Source of the DNA: Lysobacteraceae bacterium NML08-0793
Lineage (GTDB): Bacteria > Pseudomonadota > Gammaproteobacteria > Xanthomonadales > Xanthomonadaceae
DNA length: 64,000 nt
Reading direction: 5' to 3'
Assembly: GCA_002798275.1 (NCBI GenBank)
Contig: NWQR01000003.1
Span: forward strand, 62,001 to 126,000
The notes under the pieces are model-generated. The model ran no database searches and was not told the DNA's origin. It worked only from the letters and a program-made list of their open reading frames with translations. Below, piece after piece: positions 17,354-26,705 of this stretch. The translations under genes and the position numbers were made by a program. Position 1 is the stretch's first letter, and every line of letters starts with the position of its first letter.

Positions 17354-19531
17354 TCAGACTGGCTGCAAATTGGCGTAGGCCAGTACCAGCCATTTGCTGC
17401 CAACATCATCGAAATTGACCTGTACGCGGGCATGCGCGCCACTGCCTTCGATATCAGTAACGGTCCCGGTGCCGAAAGTGGCATGGCGGACATACGCCCC
17501 CAACGACACGCCGGACGGTGGCGCCAGTGAGGCGTGGCCTGTTTTGCGCCCTGGCTCGGACAGTGCGCGTGCCGTGCGAACTTTGGGGCGCACTTCGTGA
17601 ATCAGGCTGGCAGGAATTTCGCGCAGAAAGCGCGAAGGCAGGCCAATCAGATCCTGCCCGTGCAGACGGCGGGTTTCGGCATGGCAAAGCACCAGTTTTT
17701 CGCGGGCGCGGGTGATGCCGACATAGGCCAGACGGCGCTCTTCTTCCAATCGTCCGGCTTCTTCCACACTGCGCGCATTGGGGAACAACCCCTCTTCCAG
17801 CCCGACCAGAAACACCAGTGGAAACTCCAGCCCCTTGGCGCTGTGCAGGGTCATCAGTTGCACGCCCTCATCACCGGCATCGGCCTGCCCTTCGCCAGCT
17901 TCCAGCGCAGCATAGGCGAGAAACTCCACCAGCTCGGAAAGCGCCATCATCTCCTCGTCACTGCCGCGCACAAAACGCGAAGCCACGCTAATGAGTTCGT
18001 CTAGGTTGTCCACGCGCGAGTCGAGGCTGTTGCGCGATTCTTTTTCGTAATGCGCACGCAGCCCCGAACGCATCAGCACATGGTCGATTTTGTCTTGCAG
18101 CGGCAGTTCCTGAACTTCTTGCTGCATCAGCGTAATCAGCTGCAAAAAGCCGGACAGGGCATTTTTTGCACGAGTAGTGAGCTGGCTGTCGCCGACGGCA
18201 AGCTCGGCAGCCTGCCAGAGCGTAACCCCTGCGCCCCGGGCGATGCGCCGCACTTCGTTCAATGTGCGCTCGCCAATGCCGCGTGCGGGCGTATTGACCG
18301 CGCGCTCGAATGCGGCATCGTCCGCCCGTGAGGCAATCAGGCGCAGATAAGCCAGCGTGTCCTTGATTTCCATGCGCTCGAAGAAGCGCATGCCGCCATA
18401 CACGCGGTAAGGGATTTGCTCGGCCAGCAGGACCTCTTCAAACATCCGTGATTGCGCATTGCTGCGGTAGAGGATGGCTGCATCGCCCCAGCTTCCACCT
18501 TGCCCGACCCATTGCCGGATGCGCTCGATGGCGTAGCGGGCTTCGTCGATTTCGTTGAAGGCTGCATAAAGATCAATCGACTCGCCTTCGCCCGAATCGG
18601 TCCAGAGGTTTTTGCCCAATCGCTCAGGATTGTGGGCAATCACCGCATTGGCGGCATTCAGGATATTGGCGCTGGAGCGATAGTTCTGCTCCAGGCGGAT
18701 GGTGGTGACATCGGCAAAATCGCGCAGAAAGTGCTGCACGTTCTCCACCTTTGCGCCACGCCAGCCGTAAATGGCCTGATCATCATCGCCCACGGCGAAA
18801 ACATGACCGCTGTCCCCGGCCAACAACCGGACAAAGGCGTACTGGATGGCATTGGTGTCTTGGAACTCGTCAATCAAAAGTTCGGAAAACCGCCGCCGGT
18901 AATGCGCCAGCAATACCGGCGTGTCGCGCAACAATTCCAGCGCGCGCAGCAGGATTTCGGCAAAGTCCACCAACCCGGCATTGTCGCAACGCTCCTGATA
19001 GGCGCTATATACCGCCAGGCGCACATGCGCCCATTCGTCAGCGGGATTGGGCTGGATATGTTGCGGGCGGCGGCCCTCATCTTTTTGCGCATTGATCCAC
19101 CACATGATTTGCTTGGGTGGAAAGCGGGTTTCGTCAAATTCCAGTTGCTGCACCACGCGCTTGATGAGGCGCAACTGATCGTCGCTGTCGAGAATCTGAA
19201 AGCCTTCGGGCAAGTCGGCATCCTGCCAGTGCAGCCGCAGCAGGCGATGGGCAATGCTGTGGAAAGTGCCAATCCACATGCCACGCCCCCCGCCCTGTAA
19301 CAAGCTGCCGGCGCGATGCCGCATCTCGCCAGCCGCCTTGTTGGTGAAGGTTACCGACAAAATGCCGTGGGCAGGTATGCCGTGGACTTCGTTGAGCCAG
19401 GCAATGCGGTGGGTCAGAACACGGGTCTTGCCCGAGCCGGCACCGGCCAGCACCAAGACATGCCCCGGCGGGGCGGTCACGGCTTCACGCTGCGCCGGGT
19501 TCAAGTCATCAATCAGGTGAGAAACATCCAT
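17354..19531 (-). CDS. uvrD: DNA helicase II UvrD
   Basis: 725 residues, normal for UvrD. N-terminal Q motif (LNPAQREAV), Walker A LAGAGSGKTR (about 28-37), TFTNKAA, DEFQDT (221-226), GDDDQAIYGWRGA, QNYRS, and VQLMTLHSAKGLEFPLVFLVG. The C-terminus (YVRHATFGTGTV..WLVLAYANLQPV) is the UvrD-type tail that separates it from Rep. It is a 3'-5' helicase in nucleotide excision and mismatch repair. Convergent with pilU; 97 bases from the UPF0114 gene on the same strand. Confidence 0.95.
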   Translation of the reverse strand: MDVSHLIDDLNPAQREAVTAPPGHVLVLAGAGSGKTRVLTHRIAWLNEVHGIPAHGILSVTFTNKAAGEMRHRAGSLLQGGGRGMWIGTFHSIAHRLLRLHWQDADLPEGFQILDSDDQLRLIKRVVQQLEFDETRFPPKQIMWWINAQKDEGRRPQHIQPNPADEWAHVRLAVYSAYQERCDNAGLVDFAEILLRALELLRDTPVLLAHYRRRFSELLIDEFQDTNAIQYAFVRLLAGDSGHVFAVGDDDQAIYGWRGAKVENVQHFLRDFADVTTIRLEQNYRSSANILNAANAVIAHNPERLGKNLWTDSGEGESIDLYAAFNEIDEARYAIERIRQWVGQGGSWGDAAILYRSNAQSRMFEEVLLAEQIPYRVYGGMRFFERMEIKDTLAYLRLIASRADDAAFERAVNTPARGIGERTLNEVRRIARGAGVTLWQAAELAVGDSQLTTRAKNALSGFLQLITLMQQEVQELPLQDKIDHVLMRSGLRAHYEKESRNSLDSRVDNLDELISVASRFVRGSDEEMMALSELVEFLAYAALEAGEGQADAGDEGVQLMTLHSAKGLEFPLVFLVGLEEGLFPNARSVEEAGRLEEERRLAYVGITRAREKLVLCHAETRRLHGQDLIGLPSRFLREIPASLIHEVRPKVRTARALSEPGRKTGHASLAPPSGVSLGAYVRHATFGTGTVTDIEGSGAHARVQVNFDDVGSKWLVLAYANLQPV

Positions 19532-19628
19532 CGGCGCATTTTAGCCGGAGGGGCGAGCTTTGCCGTTGTGCTGGCTAAGCCCGGCGCCGACAAACGCGGC
19601 GCACGCCGTCCGGCTTTCCGGCCAGCAC

Positions 19629-20189
19629 TCAATGCTTGCTGGCGGCGCTGCTCATCAGCTTGTCGGTCCAGGCAATGCCGATTGCCGAAATAATGAACAC
19701 GACATGGATGATGGTCTGCCAGAGCACCCCTTCTACGGTGTAGTTGGAGCCGCCTTCCGCACCCAGATTGCCGATGGCGATAAAGGTTTTCAAAAGGTGA
19801 ATCGAGGAAATACCGATAATCGCCATCGCCAGTTTCACTTTCAACACGCTGGCATTGACATGGCTGAGCCACTCGGGCTGGTCGGGATGGCCTTCTAGGC
19901 GCAGGCGCGACACAAAAGTTTCATAGCCGCCGACAATCACCATCACCAGCAGGTTGGAAATCATCACCACGTCGATCAAGCCCAGCACCATCAGCATGAT
20001 TTCCAGCTCATTCCACTCGGTTGCATGGGAAATCAGATGCCAGAGTTCTTTCATGAACAGGAATACATATACCGCCTGAGCCACAATCAGGCCGAGATAC
20101 AGCGGTAATTGCAACCAGCGCGAAGCAAAAATCAGACGCGGCAAAAAGGCCAGCGGTTCGTACTTGTAGGGTTCCTGGGACTGGGACAT
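19629..20189 (-). CDS. UPF0114/YqhA family inner-membrane protein
   Basis: 186 residues with three to four membrane helices (about 28-48, 62-82, 118-135, 150-168). The pattern [21 protein letters not shown] and [23 protein letters not shown] is that of the UPF0114 (TIGR00645) family. The family's function is not established. Confidence 0.88.
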   Translation of the reverse strand: MSQSQEPYKYEPLAFLPRLIFASRWLQLPLYLGLIVAQAVYVFLFMKELWHLISHATEWNELEIMLMVLGLIDVVMISNLLVMVIVGGYETFVSRLRLEGHPDQPEWLSHVNASVLKVKLAMAIIGISSIHLLKTFIAIGNLGAEGGSNYTVEGVLWQTIIHVVFIISAIGIAWTDKLMSSAASKH

Positions 20190-20306
20190 ACGTAGCGGGG
20201 GAAGTATGAAAGAGGCGCAAGGTTAGCGGCTGGTGGGGAAATGTCAAAGCGCCGGGGCAGGCTGTGATAAAACATGCAAACACCCCATTGAGAGGGCCTG
20301 TTGCGA

Positions 20307-20900
20307 ATGATGCCCCTTCCAGACAAGACAAAGATTGTGGCCTGGCTGGTGGCATTGTCTGTCAATGCAGTTTTTGTTTTGCAACTGGCACGTCCCGATC
20401 GCGCCCGCCCGCTGCCAATAGCCTCGCCGCAGCGGGTGCAGCTGTATTTCATCTCACCAATAAAGCCCGCGCCGCCCGTCGCGCCCTTGCCCAATACCGC
20501 ACAAGCGCCGTCCACGCCCCAATCCAAACCACAACTCAAGCCACCGCCTAGGCCGCAGGTTTCGACGGCCGCGCTGGATACGGAAAAATCTGCGCCAGCG
20601 GCCAATCCGGCAAGCGACATGGTGGATGACGGATTTGCCGGTGCAACGAAGCAAACGCCGGGGCAGTCAACGCCCGGAGAAAACTTTGCGCCCGACCCGC
20701 TGCGGCGCAGACCAGCGCCAATGACCGCCACAACCGAGCGCCTGCGGCTTGATTTCCGGGACAGCAGTTTGGGCGGCAGGCTGCGGTCGATAAGCCAAGC
20801 GGGCATCTGCAAGGAACTGCGCGCGCAATTGGCAAGCCAGCCCGCCAGTGCGTCGGTGATTCTTGCCAGCCTGTCGCGGCATGGCTGTCTCAAAGACTGA
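20307..20900 (+). CDS. membrane-anchored proline-rich protein of unknown function
   Basis: 197 residues from the ATG at 20307, with AGAGGG about ten bases upstream; TTG 20301 is also in frame. One N-terminal membrane helix (IVAWLVALSVNAVFVLQL) is followed by a Pro/Ala/Lys-rich stretch (about 45-140) resembling the spacer of TonB-type proteins, and a small C-terminal domain with RLRLDFRDSSLGG and two cysteines. No TonB C-terminal domain is recognisable. Probably inner-membrane anchored and facing the periplasm. Divergent from the UPF0114 gene. Confidence 0.7.
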   Translation: MMPLPDKTKIVAWLVALSVNAVFVLQLARPDRARPLPIASPQRVQLYFISPIKPAPPVAPLPNTAQAPSTPQSKPQLKPPPRPQVSTAALDTEKSAPAANPASDMVDDGFAGATKQTPGQSTPGENFAPDPLRRRPAPMTATTERLRLDFRDSSLGGRLRSISQAGICKELRAQLASQPASASVILASLSRHGCLKD

Positions 20901-20984
20901 CTGGCAGGAAACGACTGCTTTTGATTCAAAGCAATCGCAGACGGGAGAGCGCACTTTCTCACCCGCCCGCTGCGGAGCCGTTAT

Positions 20985-23324
20985 TTAACGTGGCGCTTCA
21001 ACCTTGTACTGTGCCGGTGGCTCGGCACCCAGCAGATGCTTGACGAAATAATCCCAGCGGCGGCGCATCACATACATGCCGACCTCGCCATTGCCAAAGC
21101 CGTGGCGGGCATGCGGCAACAACAGCAGGTCGAAATCCTTGTTGGCACGGGTCAGAGCATCGACCACCAGCAAGGTGTTTTGCACCGGCACGTTGTCATC
21201 CAGCATGCCGTGAATCAGAAACAGCTTACCTTTCAGGTTTTCGGCATAGTGGGCATTGTCCTGGCCGGTGTAATTGCTGCTGCCGTCGGCGTTTTTCACC
21301 AGCAGGCCGTGGTAGCGCTCGGCCCAGTCATCCTCGTAACTGAGGTTGTTGTGGTTGCCCGCCTGGGAAACCCCCACCTTGAAGAAATCCGGGTAGCGGA
21401 ACATGGCGGTGGCGGTGGCATTGCCGCCCCCCGAGTGCCCCCAGATACCGGCGCGCTCAAGGTCGATGAAGGCATGACGCTCGGCCAGTTGTTTCATCCC
21501 GGCTACCTGGTCGGGCAAAGTGTTGTCAATCATGTTGCCGTAATAGGCATCCTGAAATGCCTTGCTGCGGCCGGGGGTGCCCATGCCGTCCATCGCCACG
21601 ACGATAAAGCCGAGCTCTGCCAGCGCCTGATGATCGCCATGCGCCGCGGCAAAGCCTCGGGTGCGAATCGAGCCGACCTGCGGGCCGGGATAGATGTAAT
21701 TGACGATGGGGTATTTTTTGCTGGCATCAAAATGCGAGGGCTTCCACATCATGCCGTGGATATCGGTATCACCATCGCGCCCCTTGACCACGAATTTTTC
21801 TGGTGCGTGCCAGCCGGTTGCTTGCAGTCGTCGCGTATCGGCACGGGCAAGCTCATGGACTTGCTCGCCATCACTCATCCGGCGCAGCACCGTAACCGGC
21901 GCTTTGGTGGTGCTGGAATAGGTATCGACGAAATACGCGCCGTCTGCGGAAATGCGGATATCGTGATCGGCATCTTCCGGGGTCAAAAGCTGCACTTGCC
22001 CGCCATCGAGGCTGACCCGATACAGATGTTTCAAATACGGGTCGCGCCCGGCTTCGCGACCCTGGCCGTAGAACCAGACGGTGCGGCTTGCGGTATCCAG
22101 ATGCAGCACTTCGCGCACATTCCAGGCGCCTTCGGTAATCGCGTGTTTCAGCTCACCGGTGGTGAGGTCATGCAGATACAAATGCCCCCAGTCGGACTTC
22201 TGCGTCCACCACATGAACTCATTGCTTTCGGGCAGGTAGCGCCAGTTCACCACGCCGCCAATACCGCTTTCAAACTGGGTCTTGGTGGTTTCAAGATACA
22301 CATCGCGCACCGCGCCGGTGGCGGTGTCGGCAAGGCGCAGTTGCGCGGACTGATGCCCGCGCCCGGTACTGACAAAGGCCAGCGTCTTGCCGTCGGCCGC
22401 CCATTGCACATCTTCCCAGCCGCCATCGCAGCTGATGTGGTCGCAACTGGTGGAACGGTGGAAATCAGGCGGCATTTGTAATGGCACAAGGCGGGGCGAA
22501 TTGCCTGTCAGGTCAATCACCACGCGCTCGATCATGAAAATATGTTCATCGCCGACAAATGGATACTTCCACTGCTGCACTTCCGGGGCGCCGGGCTGGG
22601 TGCCCACCATGGTCATGCTGCGCACCTTACGACTGTCATGGCGGAACGTGGCGATGCGGCGGGAATCCGGCGACCACAGCACGATGGGCTTGTCGCTATG
22701 CACCCAGCCGGCATTGTCGGTGGCGTAGCCGTAATGCAGCACGCCATCTTGGGTGAGCTGCGTTTCCCGGCCGCTGTCAATATCACGCAGCCACAGATTG
22801 TGATTGCGGATAAACACTTCGCGCCGGCCATCGGGCGATTTCACTGCCGGGGCGGCCTTGTCGCGGTTTGTCGTCGATTGCTTGCGGCAGTCGTTGAAGT
22901 CAAAGCTGCAACGGTAGTTTTCGCCCTCATAGCCAAACGCGATATGCGTGGCATCAAGCTGCGGATTTTGCATATGCAACAACCAATCGTCCGATACCGT
23001 TTTGCCGTGCACCCGGCTTAACCGGACGGCCATCGTTTCGGGCTCGGCAAAACCCGGAGTCTGCACGTTACCGCTCATATCCCACAGCAGCGCAGAGGCC
23101 TTGCCCTCACGCATTTTCAGCCCGAACAGGCGGCCATCGTCCTGCCAGGTGAGGCTTTTCAGCACATCATCCAGCAGCGGGTTCACATGGTGCGCCAGCA
23201 TGCTTTCGGCACGGGCGTAATCTTCGGCAGTCAACGCGGCAGGCGCGTGCGGAGTTTGGGCGTGGCTCATGGCAGATGACAAACAGGCGGCAAGAAAGAC
23301 GGCAAGGGCGGTGAACTTGGGCAC
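20985..23324 (-). CDS. secreted S9B family dipeptidyl-peptidase IV-type enzyme
   Basis: 779 residues with signal peptide (MPKFTALAVFLAACLSSAMSHA). An N-terminal beta-propeller (about 40-500) precedes an alpha/beta-hydrolase domain with nucleophile motif GHSGGG (Ser631), the acidic residue in MLDDNVP (Asp709/710) and His741 in HARHGF, the catalytic triad order of prolyl oligopeptidase family S9. Expected to cleave dipeptides after proline or alanine outside the cytoplasm. Such peptidases are abundant in Xanthomonadales. It may use the neighbouring secretion machinery, but that cannot be read from sequence. Codons and GC content match the core genes. Confidence 0.93.
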   Translation of the reverse strand: MPKFTALAVFLAACLSSAMSHAQTPHAPAALTAEDYARAESMLAHHVNPLLDDVLKSLTWQDDGRLFGLKMREGKASALLWDMSGNVQTPGFAEPETMAVRLSRVHGKTVSDDWLLHMQNPQLDATHIAFGYEGENYRCSFDFNDCRKQSTTNRDKAAPAVKSPDGRREVFIRNHNLWLRDIDSGRETQLTQDGVLHYGYATDNAGWVHSDKPIVLWSPDSRRIATFRHDSRKVRSMTMVGTQPGAPEVQQWKYPFVGDEHIFMIERVVIDLTGNSPRLVPLQMPPDFHRSTSCDHISCDGGWEDVQWAADGKTLAFVSTGRGHQSAQLRLADTATGAVRDVYLETTKTQFESGIGGVVNWRYLPESNEFMWWTQKSDWGHLYLHDLTTGELKHAITEGAWNVREVLHLDTASRTVWFYGQGREAGRDPYLKHLYRVSLDGGQVQLLTPEDADHDIRISADGAYFVDTYSSTTKAPVTVLRRMSDGEQVHELARADTRRLQATGWHAPEKFVVKGRDGDTDIHGMMWKPSHFDASKKYPIVNYIYPGPQVGSIRTRGFAAAHGDHQALAELGFIVVAMDGMGTPGRSKAFQDAYYGNMIDNTLPDQVAGMKQLAERHAFIDLERAGIWGHSGGGNATATAMFRYPDFFKVGVSQAGNHNNLSYEDDWAERYHGLLVKNADGSSNYTGQDNAHYAENLKGKLFLIHGMLDDNVPVQNTLLVVDALTRANKDFDLLLLPHARHGFGNGEVGMYVMRRRWDYFVKHLLGAEPPAQYKVEAPR

Positions 23325-23497
23325 GGCGATGCTCTCAAAAGGTCAGAAGCAGATGCTAGCCCGGATACGGATGAAACTGCCATTGCCTGTCCTGTCTTGC
23401 CGCGCCCCAAAGCCAGCTGATTTGCGCTTGGAAGCGCATGTCCATCGGCAAGATGTGTACTTGTCTCTTTCCTTCAACACCGCAAATGCGCTGGTGG

Positions 23498-23737
23498 TCA
23501 TCCCCGGCGCGCACGGCGATTACAGCTCTGTGCTGCGCGCAACTGCCCGGGCAGCATCCACGGCATGGCCAGTGTGCGGCCGTCTTCGTCGGCAAATTCC
23601 ACCAGATAGGCCAAGCTCGGACGGGTGGCAATGGCGACCACTGTGCCTACACTGCCCTTGGTGATGGCCTGATCATCATCGCGGGCAGCAATGTCCACCA
23701 GGGTTTGAACCATGTCGAGTTCGTGGATGGCAGTCAT
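23498..23737 (-). CDS. DUF4926 domain protein
   Basis: 79 residues from ATG 23737, with GGAG eight bases upstream. The sequence LDMVQTLVDIAARD..ITKGSVGTVVAIA..LAYLVEFADEDGRTLAMPWMLPGQLR has the DUF4926 pattern of a small beta-barrel. These small genes usually occur beside a DUF6883-type partner in toxin/antitoxin-like or immunity neighbourhoods; no such partner is seen here. After PGQLR the last eleven residues (AAQSC.. to RRARRG) look unlike the family and may be read-through into replaced sequence. Confidence 0.7.
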   Translation of the reverse strand: MTAIHELDMVQTLVDIAARDDDQAITKGSVGTVVAIATRPSLAYLVEFADEDGRTLAMPWMLPGQLRAAQSCNRRARRG

Positions 23738-24115
23738 GATTTCGGCTCCTTTTGTGATGCCGCTTGTCAGCATCGTCGCGGATATATGCGGCCGTCATCT
23801 TAGGCGCTTGCTCCCCGTGGGAGTATCAGCCACGCGGGGCGCAGGACTTCCTGCCTGCCATTTGGGCCGGTGATATACACATCGACCACATATTTGCCCC
23901 CCTACTGTTTATCTTTCAGATTTGGGACTGCGGGTGTTTTCAGCACTGCTTCACCGATGGCCGCAGCCGCCAGCACTGGCAGGTCGAGCGCGGCGCAGCC
24001 GTCAAGGTATTCCGACCCTGAGCGCTGCCATACGCCGCCCCGCGCTGCCATGATGGCGGCAACGCCCAACGCCCCACGCGCTGGGCGTTGCGCCAAACTT
24101 TCCGGAGCCACCGAC
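23738..24115. other. intergenic stretch with no gene I can support
   Basis: About 380 bases. The right end carries an inverted repeat (CAACGCCCA near 24066 with TGGGCGTTG near 24090) just before the next gene's ribosome site. An open minus-strand frame ending near 23902 has GC-rich codons but no ribosome site or recognisable family; it may be a decayed remnant or chance. Confidence 0.4.
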
Positions 24116-25531
24116 ATGAACCTTGACCTCGACACCCTGGCCACGCACAGCCAAAACCCCGTGCAGCAAAAGGCGCTGGATGGCCTGCGCAAGCAATGCA
24201 CCCTGAGCAACGCCAAGGGCCGCGACACCCTGCTGGCGCTGACCGCCAGCTTTTACGTGCACGACCAGCGCGAGGCCCTGCACCTGCTGCTGCCCGCCCT
24301 GGCGGCGCAGCGCTTTGCCGGCAACTTTGACGTGTGGCACCCGGTTGAGACGCTGTTGGGCATCTTGCTGGCTCTGCCCGATTTGAGCGCGGACGAGCGC
24401 GCCGCCCTGCTGGCCGCCGTGGACAGCGTGCGCAGCTACCCCAAACCCCGCTTCGCGGGCATGTACGACGCCTACAACGACAACATCCTGGCGCTGACCC
24501 GCTTGCAAAACGCGGAGGAAGACCTGGCCGAAAACATCCGTGAAGACGGTTCCAAAGACGAATACCACGGCCGCGTCAGGCTGCTGGCCGAAGCCGCCCT
24601 GGCGCAAGCCCTTAGCCAAGACCGCGATGCCGCACTGGCCCGGCAAATGGCCGAGCTCATCGCCCAGCAAACGGCCGAGCTGCGCGCCCCGCGCCTTGGA
24701 ATCTTTGCCACCGACCCCAAGGCCCGCAACATCCAAACTCCAGCGCAAAAAGCCGCCAACCCTGTGGCGCGCATCCCCAAAAAACTGGTGGCCGTGTTCG
24801 ACATCCTGCGCAGCGGACAGATTGAAGAGGGGCTGGCGCAACTGGCGCAAATCGACGGCTTTGCCCCGCAAAAAGCCGCCGCCCAGGCGGAGGTGGCCTA
24901 CTTTCAAAGCGACTTTGCCCGCGCCATGACGCTGGACGAAAGCTGGTGGCCCCAATCCAAGCAGTGGTACGCCATCAACCCCCTGGCCGAGCACCTGCTG
25001 GCCTACGCCTGGGCCGCCAAAGCCAACGGCCAGGTGGCGCATGCGCAAAAGCAACTGCGCGCCGCCTTCCCCGCCAGCCTCAAAATCGCCCAAAACGCGC
25101 TGGCCGCCCTGACCGCGCCGGATCCAGCCCCCGCCGCCGAGCGGCAAAGTGGCCGCAGCATGGACGACCTGCTGGCGCAGCTCAAACAATACAAACCCAA
25201 ATACCGCCCCGACAGCGCCGACGGCGTGCGCTATCTGCTGCACTTCGTGCTGATAGAGGCCAGCACCCGCGACGCACTGACCTACTACGAAGCCCACTGC
25301 GCCTTGGTCGATTCATTCGACCATCACATGAACGCCGCCCGCCTCTACCACGCCGTAGGCGACACCGCCGCAGCCCAGGCCGCCATCTGCCGCGCCGCGC
25401 CACACTTCGCCCCGGTGGAGCACACCCAAGTCGCGCCCATGCGCCTGTGGGAATACCGCAGCCTGACCCCGCTCTACACCCCCGACCTGCTGCAAACCCT
25501 GTTGCGGATGGACAAAAACCAAGCGGCTTAG
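24116..25531 (+). CDS. uncharacterised alpha-helical protein, strongly GC-rich gene
   Basis: 471 residues from ATG 24116, with GGAG about nine bases upstream; the frame is open further up but without a ribosome site. The protein is rich in Ala, Leu and Gln in amphipathic helices, and parts look like helical (TPR-like) repeats (LLGILLALPDLSADERAALLAAVDSV; AKANGQVAHAQKQLRAAF). No signal peptide, no membrane segment, no catalytic motif recognised. Third codon positions are almost always G or C, more so than in neighbouring core genes. With the immunity-like and transposase remnants just behind it this suggests acquisition by transfer. Function unknown. Confidence 0.75.
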   Translation: MNLDLDTLATHSQNPVQQKALDGLRKQCTLSNAKGRDTLLALTASFYVHDQREALHLLLPALAAQRFAGNFDVWHPVETLLGILLALPDLSADERAALLAAVDSVRSYPKPRFAGMYDAYNDNILALTRLQNAEEDLAENIREDGSKDEYHGRVRLLAEAALAQALSQDRDAALARQMAELIAQQTAELRAPRLGIFATDPKARNIQTPAQKAANPVARIPKKLVAVFDILRSGQIEEGLAQLAQIDGFAPQKAAAQAEVAYFQSDFARAMTLDESWWPQSKQWYAINPLAEHLLAYAWAAKANGQVAHAQKQLRAAFPASLKIAQNALAALTAPDPAPAAERQSGRSMDDLLAQLKQYKPKYRPDSADGVRYLLHFVLIEASTRDALTYYEAHCALVDSFDHHMNAARLYHAVGDTAAAQAAICRAAPHFAPVEHTQVAPMRLWEYRSLTPLYTPDLLQTLLRMDKNQAA

Positions 25532-25584
25532 CCATTAAGCCACACGCATTTACCCCGATAAACAACCCCGGCCCAAGGAGTCAT

Positions 25585-25727
25585 TTGAAGTTGAAGCTGA
25601 TGCCCCTGTTGAGCCACATAGAAAAAAGACCGCTCATGTACTTGAGTGAAAAGGCCTAGAAAGCCTAGAAAACTTCATGGCCGGTTTTGGTTTATGCAAA
25701 TCATGGGGGCAACAAGCTCGCCGATGA
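25585..25727 (+). pseudogene. frameshifted 5' remnant resembling an immunity-type gene
   Basis: A strong AAGGAG (25575-25580) precedes a TTG/ATG start and a short frame reading MPLLSHIEKRPLMYLSEK, ending at TAG 25657. Shifting frame restores LESLENFMAGFGLCKSW, which continues the same pattern (family members typically read I.KRP.MYLG.KS...L..F..GY). The fragment is cut off at about 25700-25727, where transposase-like coding begins in another frame. I recognise the start as typical of small proteins found in toxin-immunity clusters, not as a named family. No functional product is expected. Confidence 0.5.
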
Positions 25728-25881
25728 CCCGCCTCACATCAACAGCATTGGGTTATTCTGCGCATATGCCAAGCCACACTTGACCAAACATGAGAACATC
25801 TGCAAAGAGATGCTCTACCTGTACCTCAAAGAGACGAATTTTCGCTTCAACCAACGACGCGATAACTTATGCAGTCTTTCG
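25684..25881 (+). mobile_element. C-terminal remnant of an IS1595-type (IS1016 group) transposase
   Basis: In the frame starting at about 25687 the translation contains HINSIGLFCAYAKPHLTK..ICKEMLYLYLKETNFRFNQRRDNL. This follows the end of IS1016-like transposases (HINGIENFW..AKRHLRK..GIPKE.FHLFLKE.E.RFN). The catalytic Asp and most of the protein are missing, and the Glu of the expected GIE triplet and the following Trp are changed, so it is inactive. No terminal inverted repeats were identified. Confidence 0.65.
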
Positions 25882-25962
25882 ATGAAGAGTCCGCAAGAAC
25901 AGCCAATTGAGCCCCAAATCTCCCAGCATCCAGAATCAACAAGACAAAAGGCACACTGCCAA

Positions 25963-26640
25963 ATGAAAAAAAATCAACATAAAGAACTCATGGAAAAAGT
26001 GCCATCAGGGAATCTCACCTCCGAAGAAAAGTTATCTCTGGCAAAGGATTTATTGAGCGCCTCGTCTTCTGAATGGAGCATTTCTCATCAGAAAAATTTC
26101 GCCGACAACCTGCTCTTCCTCATGAGCATAAAAAATAATTTATTGGAAAATGAAAATAACCCCGAGATTCTATGGAGATGCATTAAATCATTCGGGATAT
26201 TGGGCGCAAAATCAAAAAATCAGGAATGCAAGGATTTTTGTTTTTTCACTATAAATAAATTCAAAGACGATTCCAACAAAAAGATATCCTACTTTGCAAA
26301 TCTTGAAATAATTTGCCACTTTGGAGAGAAATTAAAGTCTGAAAGCTACACATTTGAAGACCTTGAAAAATTTATGAATGAATTCAAAAAACACGACACG
26401 ATGCTCATGGCCTCATATCTAGTCAGCAACAAATTGAATAATTTCAGCAAAGAAGAAATTCAACTATTGCATTTGAAATTTCACAATTATTCATCAATTG
26501 CCAAAAAAGAATTTTATAAAAATTACTACATGAAATTTTCGGAATTACTATTGGAATACAATTCTGGAAAAATTAATCAAGAACACTTCTCCATAAGGGA
26601 TGCCGCCAATGAATATGCAATTAACGCAAATAGGCATTAG
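25963..26640 (+). CDS. AT-rich orphan gene, soluble helical protein of unknown function
   Basis: 225 residues from ATG 25963 (AAAGG about 12 bases upstream); ATG 25882 and ATG 25990 are alternatives, and the frame is fused upstream to the transposase remnant. The product is Lys/Asn/Phe-rich with HEAT-like helical pairs (EKLSLAKDLLSASSSEWS; NPEILWRCIKSFGILGAKSKNQECKDF; FEDLEKFMNEFKKHDTMLMASYLVSNKL). No signal peptide or known motif. Base composition is strikingly AT-rich against a GC-rich chromosome, a sign of recent import, with the neighbouring IS fragment as a possible vehicle. Confidence 0.65.
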   Translation: MKKNQHKELMEKVPSGNLTSEEKLSLAKDLLSASSSEWSISHQKNFADNLLFLMSIKNNLLENENNPEILWRCIKSFGILGAKSKNQECKDFCFFTINKFKDDSNKKISYFANLEIICHFGEKLKSESYTFEDLEKFMNEFKKHDTMLMASYLVSNKLNNFSKEEIQLLHLKFHNYSSIAKKEFYKNYYMKFSELLLEYNSGKINQEHFSIRDAANEYAINANRH

Positions 26641-26705
26641 CATTGCCAACAAAATCCGCAACGCTTGGCGGCGATATTCGCCATGGTGAATAGCAACGGC
26701 GAAGA

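Noticed and set aside
24002-25297. 431-residue minus-strand frame
   Set aside because: Gly/Gln/Val-rich shadow of the GC-rich gene on the plus strand, which has the ribosome site.
25687-25962. A single 317-residue gene from 25687 to 26640
   Set aside because: The first about 65 residues match the end of an IS1595-type transposase and the composition changes sharply afterwards, so this is a fused frame and not one gene.
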